A stretch of DNA of 64,000 nt from Streptomyces spectabilis (GTDB lineage Bacteria; Actinomycetota; Actinomycetes; Streptomycetales; Streptomycetaceae), in NCBI RefSeq assembly GCF_008704795.1, contig NZ_CP023690.1, forward strand, positions 5,838,501 to 5,902,500. The letters are read 5' to 3'. Shown in pieces: positions 33,406 through 40,500 of the stretch. Position 1 is the stretch's first letter; every line of letters starts with the position of its first letter. Below the pieces are notes generated by a model. That model ran no database searches and was not told the origin of the DNA. It saw nothing but the letters and a program-made list of their open reading frames with translations. The position numbers were made by a program, and so were the translations under genes.

Positions 33406-34027
33406 TGGGGTGGCTCACACAATCTCGAAGATCACGGACTTGAACTTCACATCGGCGCCGAACTCCTGGCCTTGGACGATCTTCGTGGTCGTGCCCTCGC
33501 AGCCCTCTTCGCTGTAGAGCATGGCTTCGGAATCGCCCACGTCGTTGCTCGGCGAGAACGCGCTGCCGGGCTTGCCCTCGACCTCGGGGATATTGATGCA
33601 CGCCCTCGCCTCCGGTTCCTCCAGCTTCCCAGCAGTTGGGTTGGCCGAGTCGCCGTACTGGTAGTGGAAGAAGCCGACGGTGGCGTTGGCCGAGGTGGGG
33701 ATGGTCACGATGAGGGCGAGGGCGCCGAGGGCGGCGCCGATTGCGTGACAAGGACGCATGGGTTCTCCTGTTTGGGCTGCCGTGGTCTGGGGCTTGTGGA
33801 GCGTGTCGTGCCTTGTGCACCGGAGTTCGTGACGGCTGGTGCGGACCATCCGTACGGCGTGCGCGGCGACGATGCTGCTTGGTTCACGTGGGTGTGTGTG
33901 GCGCCGCGTGAGGCCGGATCGAGCGGCCGCCGGTGAACTCCCGTGCCGCGCCGCTGTGGTGGGGCGTGGGGTGTTGCTACGCGGCACCGCCCTGGTGCGG
34001 GCCGTGGTGGCTCGTACCGGGGCGGAG
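33372..34027. repeat. 34-bp direct repeat following both paralogues
   Basis: The 34 bases at 33372-33405 recur identically at 33994-34027, each just behind a two-cysteine secreted gene. The repeat shows that gene and terminator were duplicated together. The stretch between 33760 and 33990 otherwise holds only leader sequence. Confidence 0.85.
33415..33759 (-). CDS. Two-cysteine small secreted protein, paralogue 1
   Basis: 114 residues from ATG 33759 with AGGAG. The signal peptide (LGALALIVTIPTSANA|TVG) leaves a mature part of about 88 residues. This shares with three other genes in the window a pattern: G-x-F-x-Y-x-Y near the start, DP or EP before a first Cys (EARACINIPEVEG), a second Cys followed by x-G-T-x-T (EEGCEGTTTKI), and a closing VKFKSVIFE. 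One disulfide is likely. The even hydrophobic/polar alternation suggests a crystallin-like beta fold, as in small streptomycete inhibitors; this is inference. Function unknown. Confidence 0.78.
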   Translation of the reverse strand: MRPCHAIGAALGALALIVTIPTSANATVGFFHYQYGDSANPTAGKLEEPEARACINIPEVEGKPGSAFSPSNDVGDSEAMLYSEEGCEGTTTKIVQGQEFGADVKFKSVIFEIV

Positions 34028-34035
34028 CGGGTGGC

Positions 34036-34383
34036 TCAGGTGGCCGTCTCGACGAGGATCGACTTGAACTTGACCTCGGGCCCGAGCTTCGTCGCCGGGG
34101 GGACCTTCGTCTTCGTGCCTTGGCAGTCCTCTTCGGTGAAGACGAAGGTGTCGTGCTCCTGCATGGTGCTCTCGGGCGCGAAGGCGGTGTCGTTCTTGCC
34201 CTCGACCTCGATGACGTTGAGGCACTCGGACATGGCCGGATCCTCGAAGGAGCCCGTCTTCGGGCTGGCCGGGTCGCCGTACTTGTAGAAGAGATCGCCC
34301 TGAACCGCGTTGGCCGAGGTGGGGATGGTCAGGACGAGGGCGAGGGCGCCGAGGGTGGCACCGACTGTGTGGCGAAGACGCAT
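34036..34383 (-). CDS. Two-cysteine small secreted protein, paralogue 2
   Basis: 115 residues from ATG 34383. The signal peptide (LGALALVLTIPTSANA|VQG) is nearly the same as in paralogue 1. The mature part reads GDLFYKYGDPASPKTGSFED, then SECLNVIEVEGKND, TEEDCQGTKTKVPPATKLG and VKFKSILVE. It is the closest relative of the gene at 33415 and arose by tandem duplication, with the terminator copied as well. The two secreted products are probably regulated alike. Role unknown. Confidence 0.8.
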   Translation of the reverse strand: MRLRHTVGATLGALALVLTIPTSANAVQGDLFYKYGDPASPKTGSFEDPAMSECLNVIEVEGKNDTAFAPESTMQEHDTFVFTEEDCQGTKTKVPPATKLGPEVKFKSILVETAT

Positions 34384-34564
34384 GACGGGGATTTCCTTCT
34401 GTTCAGCGGCAGCCGACCAGCTGTCAGCCATCCGGAATGAGCATCTCCGGTAAATCGTTTCCATGACTCCCGGTTCGAAGGCGCTCTGAGGTGATCAAGG
34501 GGCGCACGGAAGCAACGCCGCTGCTCACTGTGGGTGCTTGCGCGCTCCGCCATACGGGCTGCGC

Positions 34565-34604
34565 GGTCGCGTTGGCTTCGCTTGCGGCTCGACTCAACGC
34601 GACC
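34565..34604 (-). terminator. Hairpin downstream of the 34634 gene
   Basis: GGTCGCGTTG (34565-34574) pairs with CAACGCGACC (34595-34604), 10 bp, loop of 20 bases. It starts 30 bases after the minus-strand stop. Confidence 0.65.
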
Positions 34605-34633
34605 TCGCAGCCCTGCGGCTGTCCGCCGTGTGG

Positions 34634-35140
34634 CTACAGCGCCGGGCGGGTGACGGTGAAGTCGCCCTGGGCCTTGTTGGTGATGGTCGGATCGGTCATC
34701 TTCCCGGTCATCTGGGTGACGCGGGTGGACTGCGGATTCAACGGCGTGGTGTCGCAGTGGATGCTGGTGGTCCTGCCGTAGCCGGTCGGGGACTGGAAGA
34801 AGATCTTGCCCCGGCCCAGGTTGTCGACCTCCAGGCTGAAGCTACTGGTGGTGGACACCTCCTGGTCGGACTGCAGTTTGGCGTTGACCTGGAGGATGTT
34901 GCTGTTGGGTGCCTGCGAGGTGATGGTGATCGGGTACTTGAACGTGTTGTTGTCGATGACCACGGTCAGGGTCCCGGTGAACGGGACGGCCGGGGCGACG
35001 GTGCCCGAGAAGTCGGAGATGACGCCGCCGCACTTGTTCGGCGTGGCGGCTTTGGCGGTGGCGGGGCTCGCGGCGCAGAGGGTGGTCATCGCCAGGGACG
35101 CGGCGACGACGAGGGCGCTCGTGCGGGTGCGGTGGGACAT
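34634..35140 (-). CDS. Secreted protein of unknown function
   Basis: 168 residues from ATG 35140. The signal peptide ends near SPATAKA|ATPN. The mature part is beta-rich and rather polar (CGGVISDFSGTVAPAVPFTG, VVIDNNTFKYPITI, TSSFSLEVDNLGRGKIFF) with two cysteines (NKCGGV and IHCDTT), probably disulfide-bonded. Base composition is lower in GC than the neighbours, as in much of this accessory region. No family recognised. Confidence 0.75.
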   Translation of the reverse strand: MSHRTRTSALVVAASLAMTTLCAASPATAKAATPNKCGGVISDFSGTVAPAVPFTGTLTVVIDNNTFKYPITITSQAPNSNILQVNAKLQSDQEVSTTSSFSLEVDNLGRGKIFFQSPTGYGRTTSIHCDTTPLNPQSTRVTQMTGKMTDPTITNKAQGDFTVTRPAL

Positions 35141-35430
35141 GGGGACACTCTTTTCCGCAGGGTCCAGCGACTCGTCGACCCGGCCTTGGCCGTCACGTCG
35201 TGTACTCACCGATGGACCGTATTCGTGGTTCGGCGAACGTGACTCCGGAAAGCCCCCCTGGACCAAGTCCCCAGGAATAGGTGATCCGACTTCAACAGCC
35301 GTGTGTGCCATCGAGATCCGCTCGATCGCACAAGCGGATCGTTACACCGGTGATCACGGTCCGCCACACGAGCGCTGCCGCCCCGCCTTTCACCAGGTGG
35401 GGCGGGGTGCCGCAGGGGGCCCTGCAAAGG
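35141..35430. other. Non-coding gap upstream of the secreted gene
   Basis: I see no gene here. The right side includes the leader and promoter of the minus-strand gene at 35140. The left side leads to the terminator of the DUF397 gene. Confidence 0.5.
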
Positions 35431-35459
35431 GCCAGGGCCCTAGGGAACAGGGCCCTGGC
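35431..35459 (-). terminator. Terminator of the XRE/DUF397 pair
   Basis: GCCAGGGCCCT (35431-35441) pairs perfectly with AGGGCCCTGGC (35449-35459) around AGGGAAC, 31 bases after the DUF397 stop. Confidence 0.85.
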
Positions 35460-35490
35460 GGGGGTTGGAACGGTCGCGGCGCGCGTACGG

Positions 35491-35718
35491 CTATTCGGTG
35501 GTGCCGCGTATGAAGCCGACCCAGGCGGCGGGGTTGACGGTGAGGCGGGGGCCGTCGGGGTTCTTGGAGTCGCGGACGAGGACGGCGTCGGGGGTGGCGG
35601 CCATCTCGACGCACTCGGGCTCGTCTGCACTGCTGTAGCTGCTCTTGCGCCAGGCCACTTCGACGCAGTCCGGCCCGTCGGCGGTGCTGTAGCTGCTCTT
35701 GACCCACTTCAGTGTCAT
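35491..35718 (-). CDS. DUF397 protein with duplicated motif
   Basis: 75 residues. It contains two copies of the DUF397 core: WVKSSYSTADGPDCVEVAW and WRKSSYSSADEPECVEMA, then the usual VLVRDSKNPDGPRLTV and W-x-G-F-I ending. DUF397 proteins accompany XRE/DUF5753 regulators throughout Streptomyces and are thought to work with them, e.g. BldB-like roles in development. Here it overlaps the upstream XRE gene by 4 bases, so both are made together. Biochemical activity unknown. Confidence 0.93.
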   Translation of the reverse strand: MTLKWVKSSYSTADGPDCVEVAWRKSSYSSADEPECVEMAATPDAVLVRDSKNPDGPRLTVNPAAWVGFIRGTTE

Positions 35719-36569
35719 GTCTCTCCCCGCACTTTCTCGATGAAGGCCAGTGACTCCCGAGGCGTGAGAGCCTGCGCCCGGATCATGCCATAGCGCATTT
35801 CGAGGGTCTGGATGTCGCGCGGATCGGTAACCAGTCGGCTAACGAGTTGAACGGCGAGGTGGCCGACGTTGTCGCCGCCCTTGAGCTTGAACACGGTGAG
35901 GGAACCGCCCATCCCGGCGTTCTCCTCCCGATCCAACGGCAGAACCTGAATGGTCACGTTCCTCAACTGCCCGACCTCCAACAAACGTTCGAGCTGCCCA
36001 CGCATCACCATCCTTCCCCCGTTGGCCCGACGCAAAGTCGATTCGCACTGCACGAAGCTGAAAACAGGCCGCCCCGACGCGTGGTCCACGATCTCCTGCC
36101 GAGCCATGCGGCCGGCGACCCGGCGCTCCACCTCGCGCTCGGGGAACGGGGGCTGTCGATTGCGCACCTCGGCCAGTGCGTACTCCTCCGTCTGCAACAA
36201 CCCATGGATCAAAGAGTTGTTGTACGCGCACAGCTCAACGGCCTGCGCCTCCAGCTTCGCCAGATCCCGAACCTTCTTCGGGTAACGAGCCTTCTCCGCG
36301 TCCTTCTTGAGCGCCTTGAGGTGGCCGCTGGCGTGAAGGACGTCGTCGGCGCGCTCCAGGAACTCCGGCCGGGGGATGCGAACCCCGCGTTCGACCTTGT
36401 GGATCAGGTCCTCTCCGTAGCCCATGAGGCTGGCGAACTCGACGGCCCGCAGCTCCGCGGCTTCGCGCCACAACTTGAGCTGGCGGCCGATGAGTTCGGC
36501 GATCGCGATGGACTCGCCGTCGGCGTCGACCTCCCAACCGACCTCGTCCATGTCCTCGTTGCCGTCCAA
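35715..36569 (-). CDS. XRE-family regulator with DUF5753 domain
   Basis: 284 residues. The helix-turn-helix is at about 27-85 (LKLWREAAELRAVEFASLMG, then LIHKVERGVRIPRPEFLERA). The DUF5753 domain follows, with LCAYNNSLIHGLLQTEEYAL, RQEIVDHASGRP and TIQVLPLDREENAGMGGSL. The start is TTG 36569, fixed by GGGAGGT 6 bases upstream; the ATG at 36551 has no site. It is cotranscribed with DUF397 and divergent from the graspetide precursor gene. Control of that cluster is plausible but not shown by any operator I can see. Confidence 0.92.
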   Translation of the reverse strand: MDGNEDMDEVGWEVDADGESIAIAELIGRQLKLWREAAELRAVEFASLMGYGEDLIHKVERGVRIPRPEFLERADDVLHASGHLKALKKDAEKARYPKKVRDLAKLEAQAVELCAYNNSLIHGLLQTEEYALAEVRNRQPPFPEREVERRVAGRMARQEIVDHASGRPVFSFVQCESTLRRANGGRMVMRGQLERLLEVGQLRNVTIQVLPLDREENAGMGGSLTVFKLKGGDNVGHLAVQLVSRLVTDPRDIQTLEMRYGMIRAQALTPRESLAFIEKVRGET

Positions 36570-36725
36570 GGCGCACCTCCCGGGGGCCGTACGGGCGTAG
36601 TCGCCGCCGAGCCTAGGACCGGGCGGCGCCGCGCGGTCACACCCAGCGAGAAGTCACCCGAACCGGTGCGCGGGCCGGGGCGGCCCGCCACGATGGAGGC
36701 ACGGTAACGGGACCAAGGAGGAGAC

Positions 36726-37001
36726 GTGAACACGAGCACCTCGACGGCGGAGGCGATCTCTCAGACCCCGTGGGGGTTCGGTCGTATGGCTCCGCTGCGC
36801 AACGGTTCCCCCTCACCCTGGCGGTACGCGGGCGTTGATCCGGTGACGCAAACCGGCCGGTGGATCGGGGAGGACGGAGCGATGGTCCCGGCTGAACTCG
36901 GGAAGCACGGTACGAGCGTGAACACCTACCCGCCTACTCAGGTCGGCAAAGACGGCAAGGTCGACCCGGACACGGGCCAGGACGCGGAGCAGGACGAATA
37001 G
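36726..37001 (+). CDS. ATP-grasp-modified RiPP (graspetide) precursor peptide
   Basis: 91 residues from GTG 36726 with a strong AAGGAGGAG site. It fits the actinobacterial family of putative ATP-grasp-modified RiPPs: leader MAPLRNGSPSPWRY, conserved VDPVTQTGRWIGEDG (37-51), ELGKHGTS (57-64), then a short C-terminal core. The core, about 65-91, has donors T67, T71, K75, K78 and T83 and acidic acceptors D76, D80, D82, D86, E88, D90 and E91, suited to ester or amide crosslinks. The maturase starts 11 bases downstream. There is no signal peptide, and no exporter gene is adjacent. Confidence 0.9.
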   Translation: MNTSTSTAEAISQTPWGFGRMAPLRNGSPSPWRYAGVDPVTQTGRWIGEDGAMVPAELGKHGTSVNTYPPTQVGKDGKVDPDTGQDAEQDE

Positions 37002-37012
37002 GAGGCAGCGCC

Positions 37013-37972
37013 ATGGACGGACGTCCGGTGTTGGTCTCCACGCGGGCAGAGGACGCAACCGCGGATGTGGTCATCGCAGAGTTGAACCGGCGCCGTGTGC
37101 CCGTCCTCCGGTTCGACCCCGGGCGGGACTTCCCCGCTCGCGCGGTGATCGCCGCCCGTACGAGTGCGGACGGCTGGGCCGGGCACCTCGCGGTCGGGGA
37201 CCGTACGGTGGACCTGTCCGGCGTACGCGCCCTGTATCACCGTCGGCCGAGTGCCTACGTGACGGACAGCGGCGAGCAGGCCGCGCGGTTCGCCGCTCAG
37301 GAGAACCGGCGTGGACTGGGCGGAGTGCTCGGCGCGCTGCCGGGGTGCCTGTACCTCAGTCATCCGCAGGCCATCGCGCGGGCGGAGTACAAGCCCGCGC
37401 AGTTGGCAGCGGCGGCCCGGGTGGGGCTCAAGGTCCCGGCCAGCTTGATCACGAACGATCCGATGGAAGCCAAGGAATTCTGCGCCGCGCAGCCGACGAT
37501 CTACAAGCCCTTGTACGCGGGGACGTACGACGTCGGGGGCGAGCCCGCCGGAATCTGGGCCGCCCCGGTCGCGGCGGGGGAGGTCGACGGCGCAGTGAGC
37601 CACAGCGCGCACCTGTTCCAGGCGCAGGTGCCCAAGGTGGCGGACGTGCGCGTGGTCGTCGTCGGCGATCAGGTGTTCACCGCGCGCATCACCGCGCCGC
37701 CCGGTGTCGTGGACTGGCGGGCCGAGTACCAGAGCCTCACCTATGAGCCGGTCGCCTGCCCGGAGGAGATGCGCGGGGCACTCGTGCGGTTCCTCTCCGC
37801 TTTCGGACTGAGCTTCGGCGCCTTCGACTTCGCCGTGACCGGTGACGACGGATGGTGGTTCTTGGAGTGCAATCCCAACGGACAGTGGGCGTGGCTCGGT
37901 GCGACACGAAGTCGCGTACGGCGAGTGAACTCGCAGATTGGAGACCGGTTATGCCGGATGCGTAGTTCCTGA
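37013..37972 (+). CDS. ATP-grasp graspetide maturase, exon 1 (gene split by group II intron)
   Basis: ATP-dependent ligase that would activate precursor carboxylates and form macrocyclic ester/amide bonds. The coding part is 37013-37898 (295 codons plus one base); the remaining 24 codons to 37972 are intron read-through. The pre-ATP-grasp domain starts VLVSTRAEDATADVVIAELN. The ATP-grasp core has AEYKPAQLAAAARVGLKVPA, TIYKPLYAGTYDV, VRVVVVGDQVFTARI and FDFAVTGDDGWWFLECNPNG, whose E and N are the metal ligands. Joined to exon 2 (40427-40500) the protein is 319 residues and ends [15 protein letters not shown]..., as the family does. GGAGG lies 7 bases upstream of ATG. Without splicing the C-terminal helix is lost. 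Confidence 0.93.
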   Translation: MDGRPVLVSTRAEDATADVVIAELNRRRVPVLRFDPGRDFPARAVIAARTSADGWAGHLAVGDRTVDLSGVRALYHRRPSAYVTDSGEQAARFAAQENRRGLGGVLGALPGCLYLSHPQAIARAEYKPAQLAAAARVGLKVPASLITNDPMEAKEFCAAQPTIYKPLYAGTYDVGGEPAGIWAAPVAAGEVDGAVSHSAHLFQAQVPKVADVRVVVVGDQVFTARITAPPGVVDWRAEYQSLTYEPVACPEEMRGALVRFLSAFGLSFGAFDFAVTGDDGWWFLECNPNGQWAWLGATRSRVRRVNSQIGDRLCRMRSS

Positions 37973-38582
37973 TCAGTGTTCGAGATCAGTCTCCGCCCTG
38001 ACGTGCGTTCACAGGTCCTGCCTGTAGAGGGTGCGAAGCTCAGGGTAAACGCCTAAGGGCCCCCGTTCCGTCCGGGGGAGCAACCAGGCAAGGAGAAGGC
38101 CGAGCGGGCGAACGTAAGTGAACCTCTGATGATGTCTCGTTAGCCCAAACTCTGGGTGACGGAGAATCAACCAGGGTGATAGAGCCTAGCCGTTGGAAGA
38201 GGCGGCAAGCGGCGACCGGACAGAAGCCGTCGGTCGTGGGAACACCGCTGGCTCCGGGGCATAGGGGGCGCCCACCCCGGCCGTATCTCGTGTACGCGGA
38301 ACGTGGAAACCCCGTCGGGGTCCGGGCCTTCTGGCCCGGTAGGCCGATCGTAAGAGGGGCGGAACCCCTCGGCGGGAAAGGAAGCCCAAGAAGCGGATGC
38401 CGGCTGCCGAAAGGCAACAGGATTCAGGGCAATTTGCCACCCCTCCAGGTAGCCGCCCTGGGGAACTGGCCGGATGCCGGTCCTGGCGACCGGTCCCGAA
38501 AGGGAGCTGACGTGGGCTGGTGAGCCTTTGAACTTCGAGGCCGACGCCTCACGAACCAAGGGACAAGTTGGAGGCCAATACG

Positions 38583-40352
38583 GTGAACGGACCCAAGGAC
38601 GTTCCCGAATGGGACGCCATCACCTGGCGTCACCATGAGGAGAACGTAGTGAGACTGCGGCGGAGGATCTTCAAGGCGACGCGGGACGAGGACTGGGCCA
38701 CGGTCCGGTCCTTGCAGAAGATGATGCTGAGGTCATGGTCGAACACGCTACTCAGCGTGCGGCAGGTGACCCAGCGCAATGCTGGACGCCGAACGGCTGG
38801 GATTGATGGGGAAACTGCCCTGACGCCCGAGACCAGGATGGCAGTGGCCATGCGCGTGCACCGCACACGGTCGTCCTGGGATCCGCTGCCGGTCCGGCGT
38901 GTGTACATTCCGAAGGCCAACGGGAAGCAGCGCCCGCTCGGAATTCCTGTGATCGTGGACCGGTGCCATCAGGCTCGGGTCCGCAATGCACTTGAGCCTG
39001 AATGGGAAGCGCGATTCGAGCCGAGATCGTATGGGTTTCGTCCCGGTCGTAGCTGCGCGGATGCAATCGGCGCCCTCTACACCACGCTGAAGGGCGTTCA
39101 CGCCAAGAGGCTGTGGATTCTGGACGCCGACCTGTCCGCCGCGTTCGACAGAATCGGTCATAAACCATTGCTCGAAGCACTCGGATCGTTTCCTGCCAGG
39201 AAAATGATCCGTGGGTGGCTGAAAGCAGGAGTGGTCGAGGACGGTATGGTCAAGCCGACCGAAGAGGGGTCTCCTCAAGGTGGCGTGATCAGCCCGTTGC
39301 TGATGAACGTGGCACTCCACGGGCTGGAAGAGGCCGCCGGGGTCCGCTATCTGACGTCCGGCGTCAACGCCGGACAGATGGAGAGGGGGGCTCCTGTTCT
39401 GGTGAGGTACGCCGACGACATGGTTGCCTGCTGTCACTCGCAGCAGCAGGCTGATCAGGTCAAGGCACAGATTGCGACGTGGTTGGCGCCCAGGGGACTG
39501 ACCTTCAATGAGGATAAGACGCGCATTGTGCACCTCGCCGATGGGTTTGACTTCTTGGGTCTCACTATCCGCCGGTTCCGCGACAGCAAGCTGATCATCA
39601 CTCCGAGCAACAAGGCGGTCAAAAGGCTGAGGAAACGGCTCGCGGACGAGATGCGCTCTCTGCGTGGAACGAACGCGAAGGTGGTCATCGCCAAGCTCAA
39701 CCCGATCATCAAGGGCTGGGCTGCCTATTACCGGGGTGTCGTGTCCAGTCGAATCTTCACATCGCTGGACACCTATGTGTGGCGGCTCACTTACAAGTGG
39801 GCCAGATATACGCACCCAAACAAGTCGAAGAAGTGGATCGTGCGCCGCTACTACGGCAAGTTCAACGTGTTCCGGAACGACCGCTGGGTGTTTGGAGACC
39901 GCGACAACGTCAGTGAGAGCGGGACGACATTCCACATGGTCAAGTTCGCCTGGACGAACATTGTCCGGCACCAGTTGGTCGCAGGCGGAGCGTCACCCGA
40001 CGACCCCGGCCTGACCGACTACTGGGCCAAGAGGCGAAAGAGGGTCAAGCCTCCGCTGGACAGTTACAACCTGCGCCTGCTAGCCAGGCAGGACGGTCGC
40101 TGTCCGCTCTGCGGGGACCACATCCTCATCGCCGAACAGCCGCCGCAATCCCCGCACGAATGGGAACGCTGGTGGCTGAGCACCGTCCGTAGAGCAATAG
40201 CAGCCAGCTATCTCACTCATCACGGACGCGGCACGCCGGGCGGAACACAAACACGCCTTGTACACGCCTCCTGCCATCGCGGGCTTCAAGCCCGTCAACG
40301 CAGAAAGCCGAAGCTCGAATCATCTCCCGCAACGCCCTTGCGGCTTGCTTGA
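38583..40352 (+). CDS. ltrA: Group II intron-encoded reverse transcriptase/maturase with HNH endonuclease
   Basis: 589 residues from GTG 38583, chosen because GGAGG (38570-38574) lies 8 bases upstream; TTG 38568 is the alternative. Reverse-transcriptase blocks include RPLGIPVIVDRCHQARVRNA, RSYGFRPGRSCADAI and LDADLSAAFDRIGH. The catalytic box is LVRYADDMVACC (about 272-284). The maturase X domain contains LNPIIKGWAAYYRGVVSS (about 380-400). The C-terminal endonuclease has CPLCGDH and a later HASCHRGL (about 505-580), an HNH zinc arrangement. All domains look intact, so splicing and retrohoming should be possible. The stop overlaps domain V of the intron. Confidence 0.95.
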   Translation: MNGPKDVPEWDAITWRHHEENVVRLRRRIFKATRDEDWATVRSLQKMMLRSWSNTLLSVRQVTQRNAGRRTAGIDGETALTPETRMAVAMRVHRTRSSWDPLPVRRVYIPKANGKQRPLGIPVIVDRCHQARVRNALEPEWEARFEPRSYGFRPGRSCADAIGALYTTLKGVHAKRLWILDADLSAAFDRIGHKPLLEALGSFPARKMIRGWLKAGVVEDGMVKPTEEGSPQGGVISPLLMNVALHGLEEAAGVRYLTSGVNAGQMERGAPVLVRYADDMVACCHSQQQADQVKAQIATWLAPRGLTFNEDKTRIVHLADGFDFLGLTIRRFRDSKLIITPSNKAVKRLRKRLADEMRSLRGTNAKVVIAKLNPIIKGWAAYYRGVVSSRIFTSLDTYVWRLTYKWARYTHPNKSKKWIVRRYYGKFNVFRNDRWVFGDRDNVSESGTTFHMVKFAWTNIVRHQLVAGGASPDDPGLTDYWAKRRKRVKPPLDSYNLRLLARQDGRCPLCGDHILIAEQPPQSPHEWERWWLSTVRRAIAASYLTHHGRGTPGGTQTRLVHASCHRGLQARQRRKPKLESSPATPLRLA

Positions 40353-40426
40353 GCCGTGTGCGTCGAAAGGGCGCACGCACGGTTCTGAGGGGGCGGGGAC
40401 GCAGCAATGCGTCCCCGCTACCCGAC
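40351..40426 (+). ncRNA. Intron domains V and VI
   Basis: Domain V (40351-40385) starts GAGCCGTGTGCGTC and ends GCACGCACGGTTC, with the AGC catalytic triad and GAAA loop. Domain VI (about 40387-40423) leaves A40420 unpaired between GCT and CCC, the expected lariat branch point. The intron ends 6 bases later. Confidence 0.9.
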
Positions 40427-40500
40427 AAGACGCGGTCGGGCTGCCGATCAGTACCGCGATCGCCGACCTGTTGGAGAACGGAGTGAGCCATCATGACTGA
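40427..40500 (+). CDS. ATP-grasp maturase, exon 2
   Basis: 74 bases. The first two (AA) complete the Glu codon begun by G37898. The rest codes [20 protein letters not shown] and then HHD and a stop. This is the conserved C-terminal helix of the maturase family, unreadable in frame unless the intron is removed. The TGA at 40498-40500 overlaps the methyltransferase ATG at 40493 by 8 bases, so the two proteins are translationally coupled in the spliced mRNA. Confidence 0.92.

Larger units (their letters stand above)
37899..40426 (+). mobile_element. Complete group II intron (2528 bp) inside the ATP-grasp gene
   Basis: The 5' end is GTGCGAC (37899), the bacterial group II GUGYG consensus. The 3' end is ...CCCGAC, a terminal AY, at 40426. 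Domain V (40351-40385) and domain VI with a bulged A (40420), 7 bases from the 3' end, are intact. Domain VI pairs GGGGACGCA with TGCGTCCCC around GCAA. The RNA core (37899-38582) is followed by an intact reverse transcriptase/maturase/endonuclease. Joining 37898 to 40427 restores an uninterrupted maturase, confirming both borders. No flanking target-site duplication is expected for retrohoming. GC content is lower than the chromosome, implying recent arrival. Confidence 0.95.

Noticed and set aside
37899..40426. Insertion sequence or retron instead of a group II intron
   Set aside because: There are no terminal inverted repeats or msr/msd region. Domain V/VI, the GUGYG/AY ends and exact exon restoration identify a group II intron.
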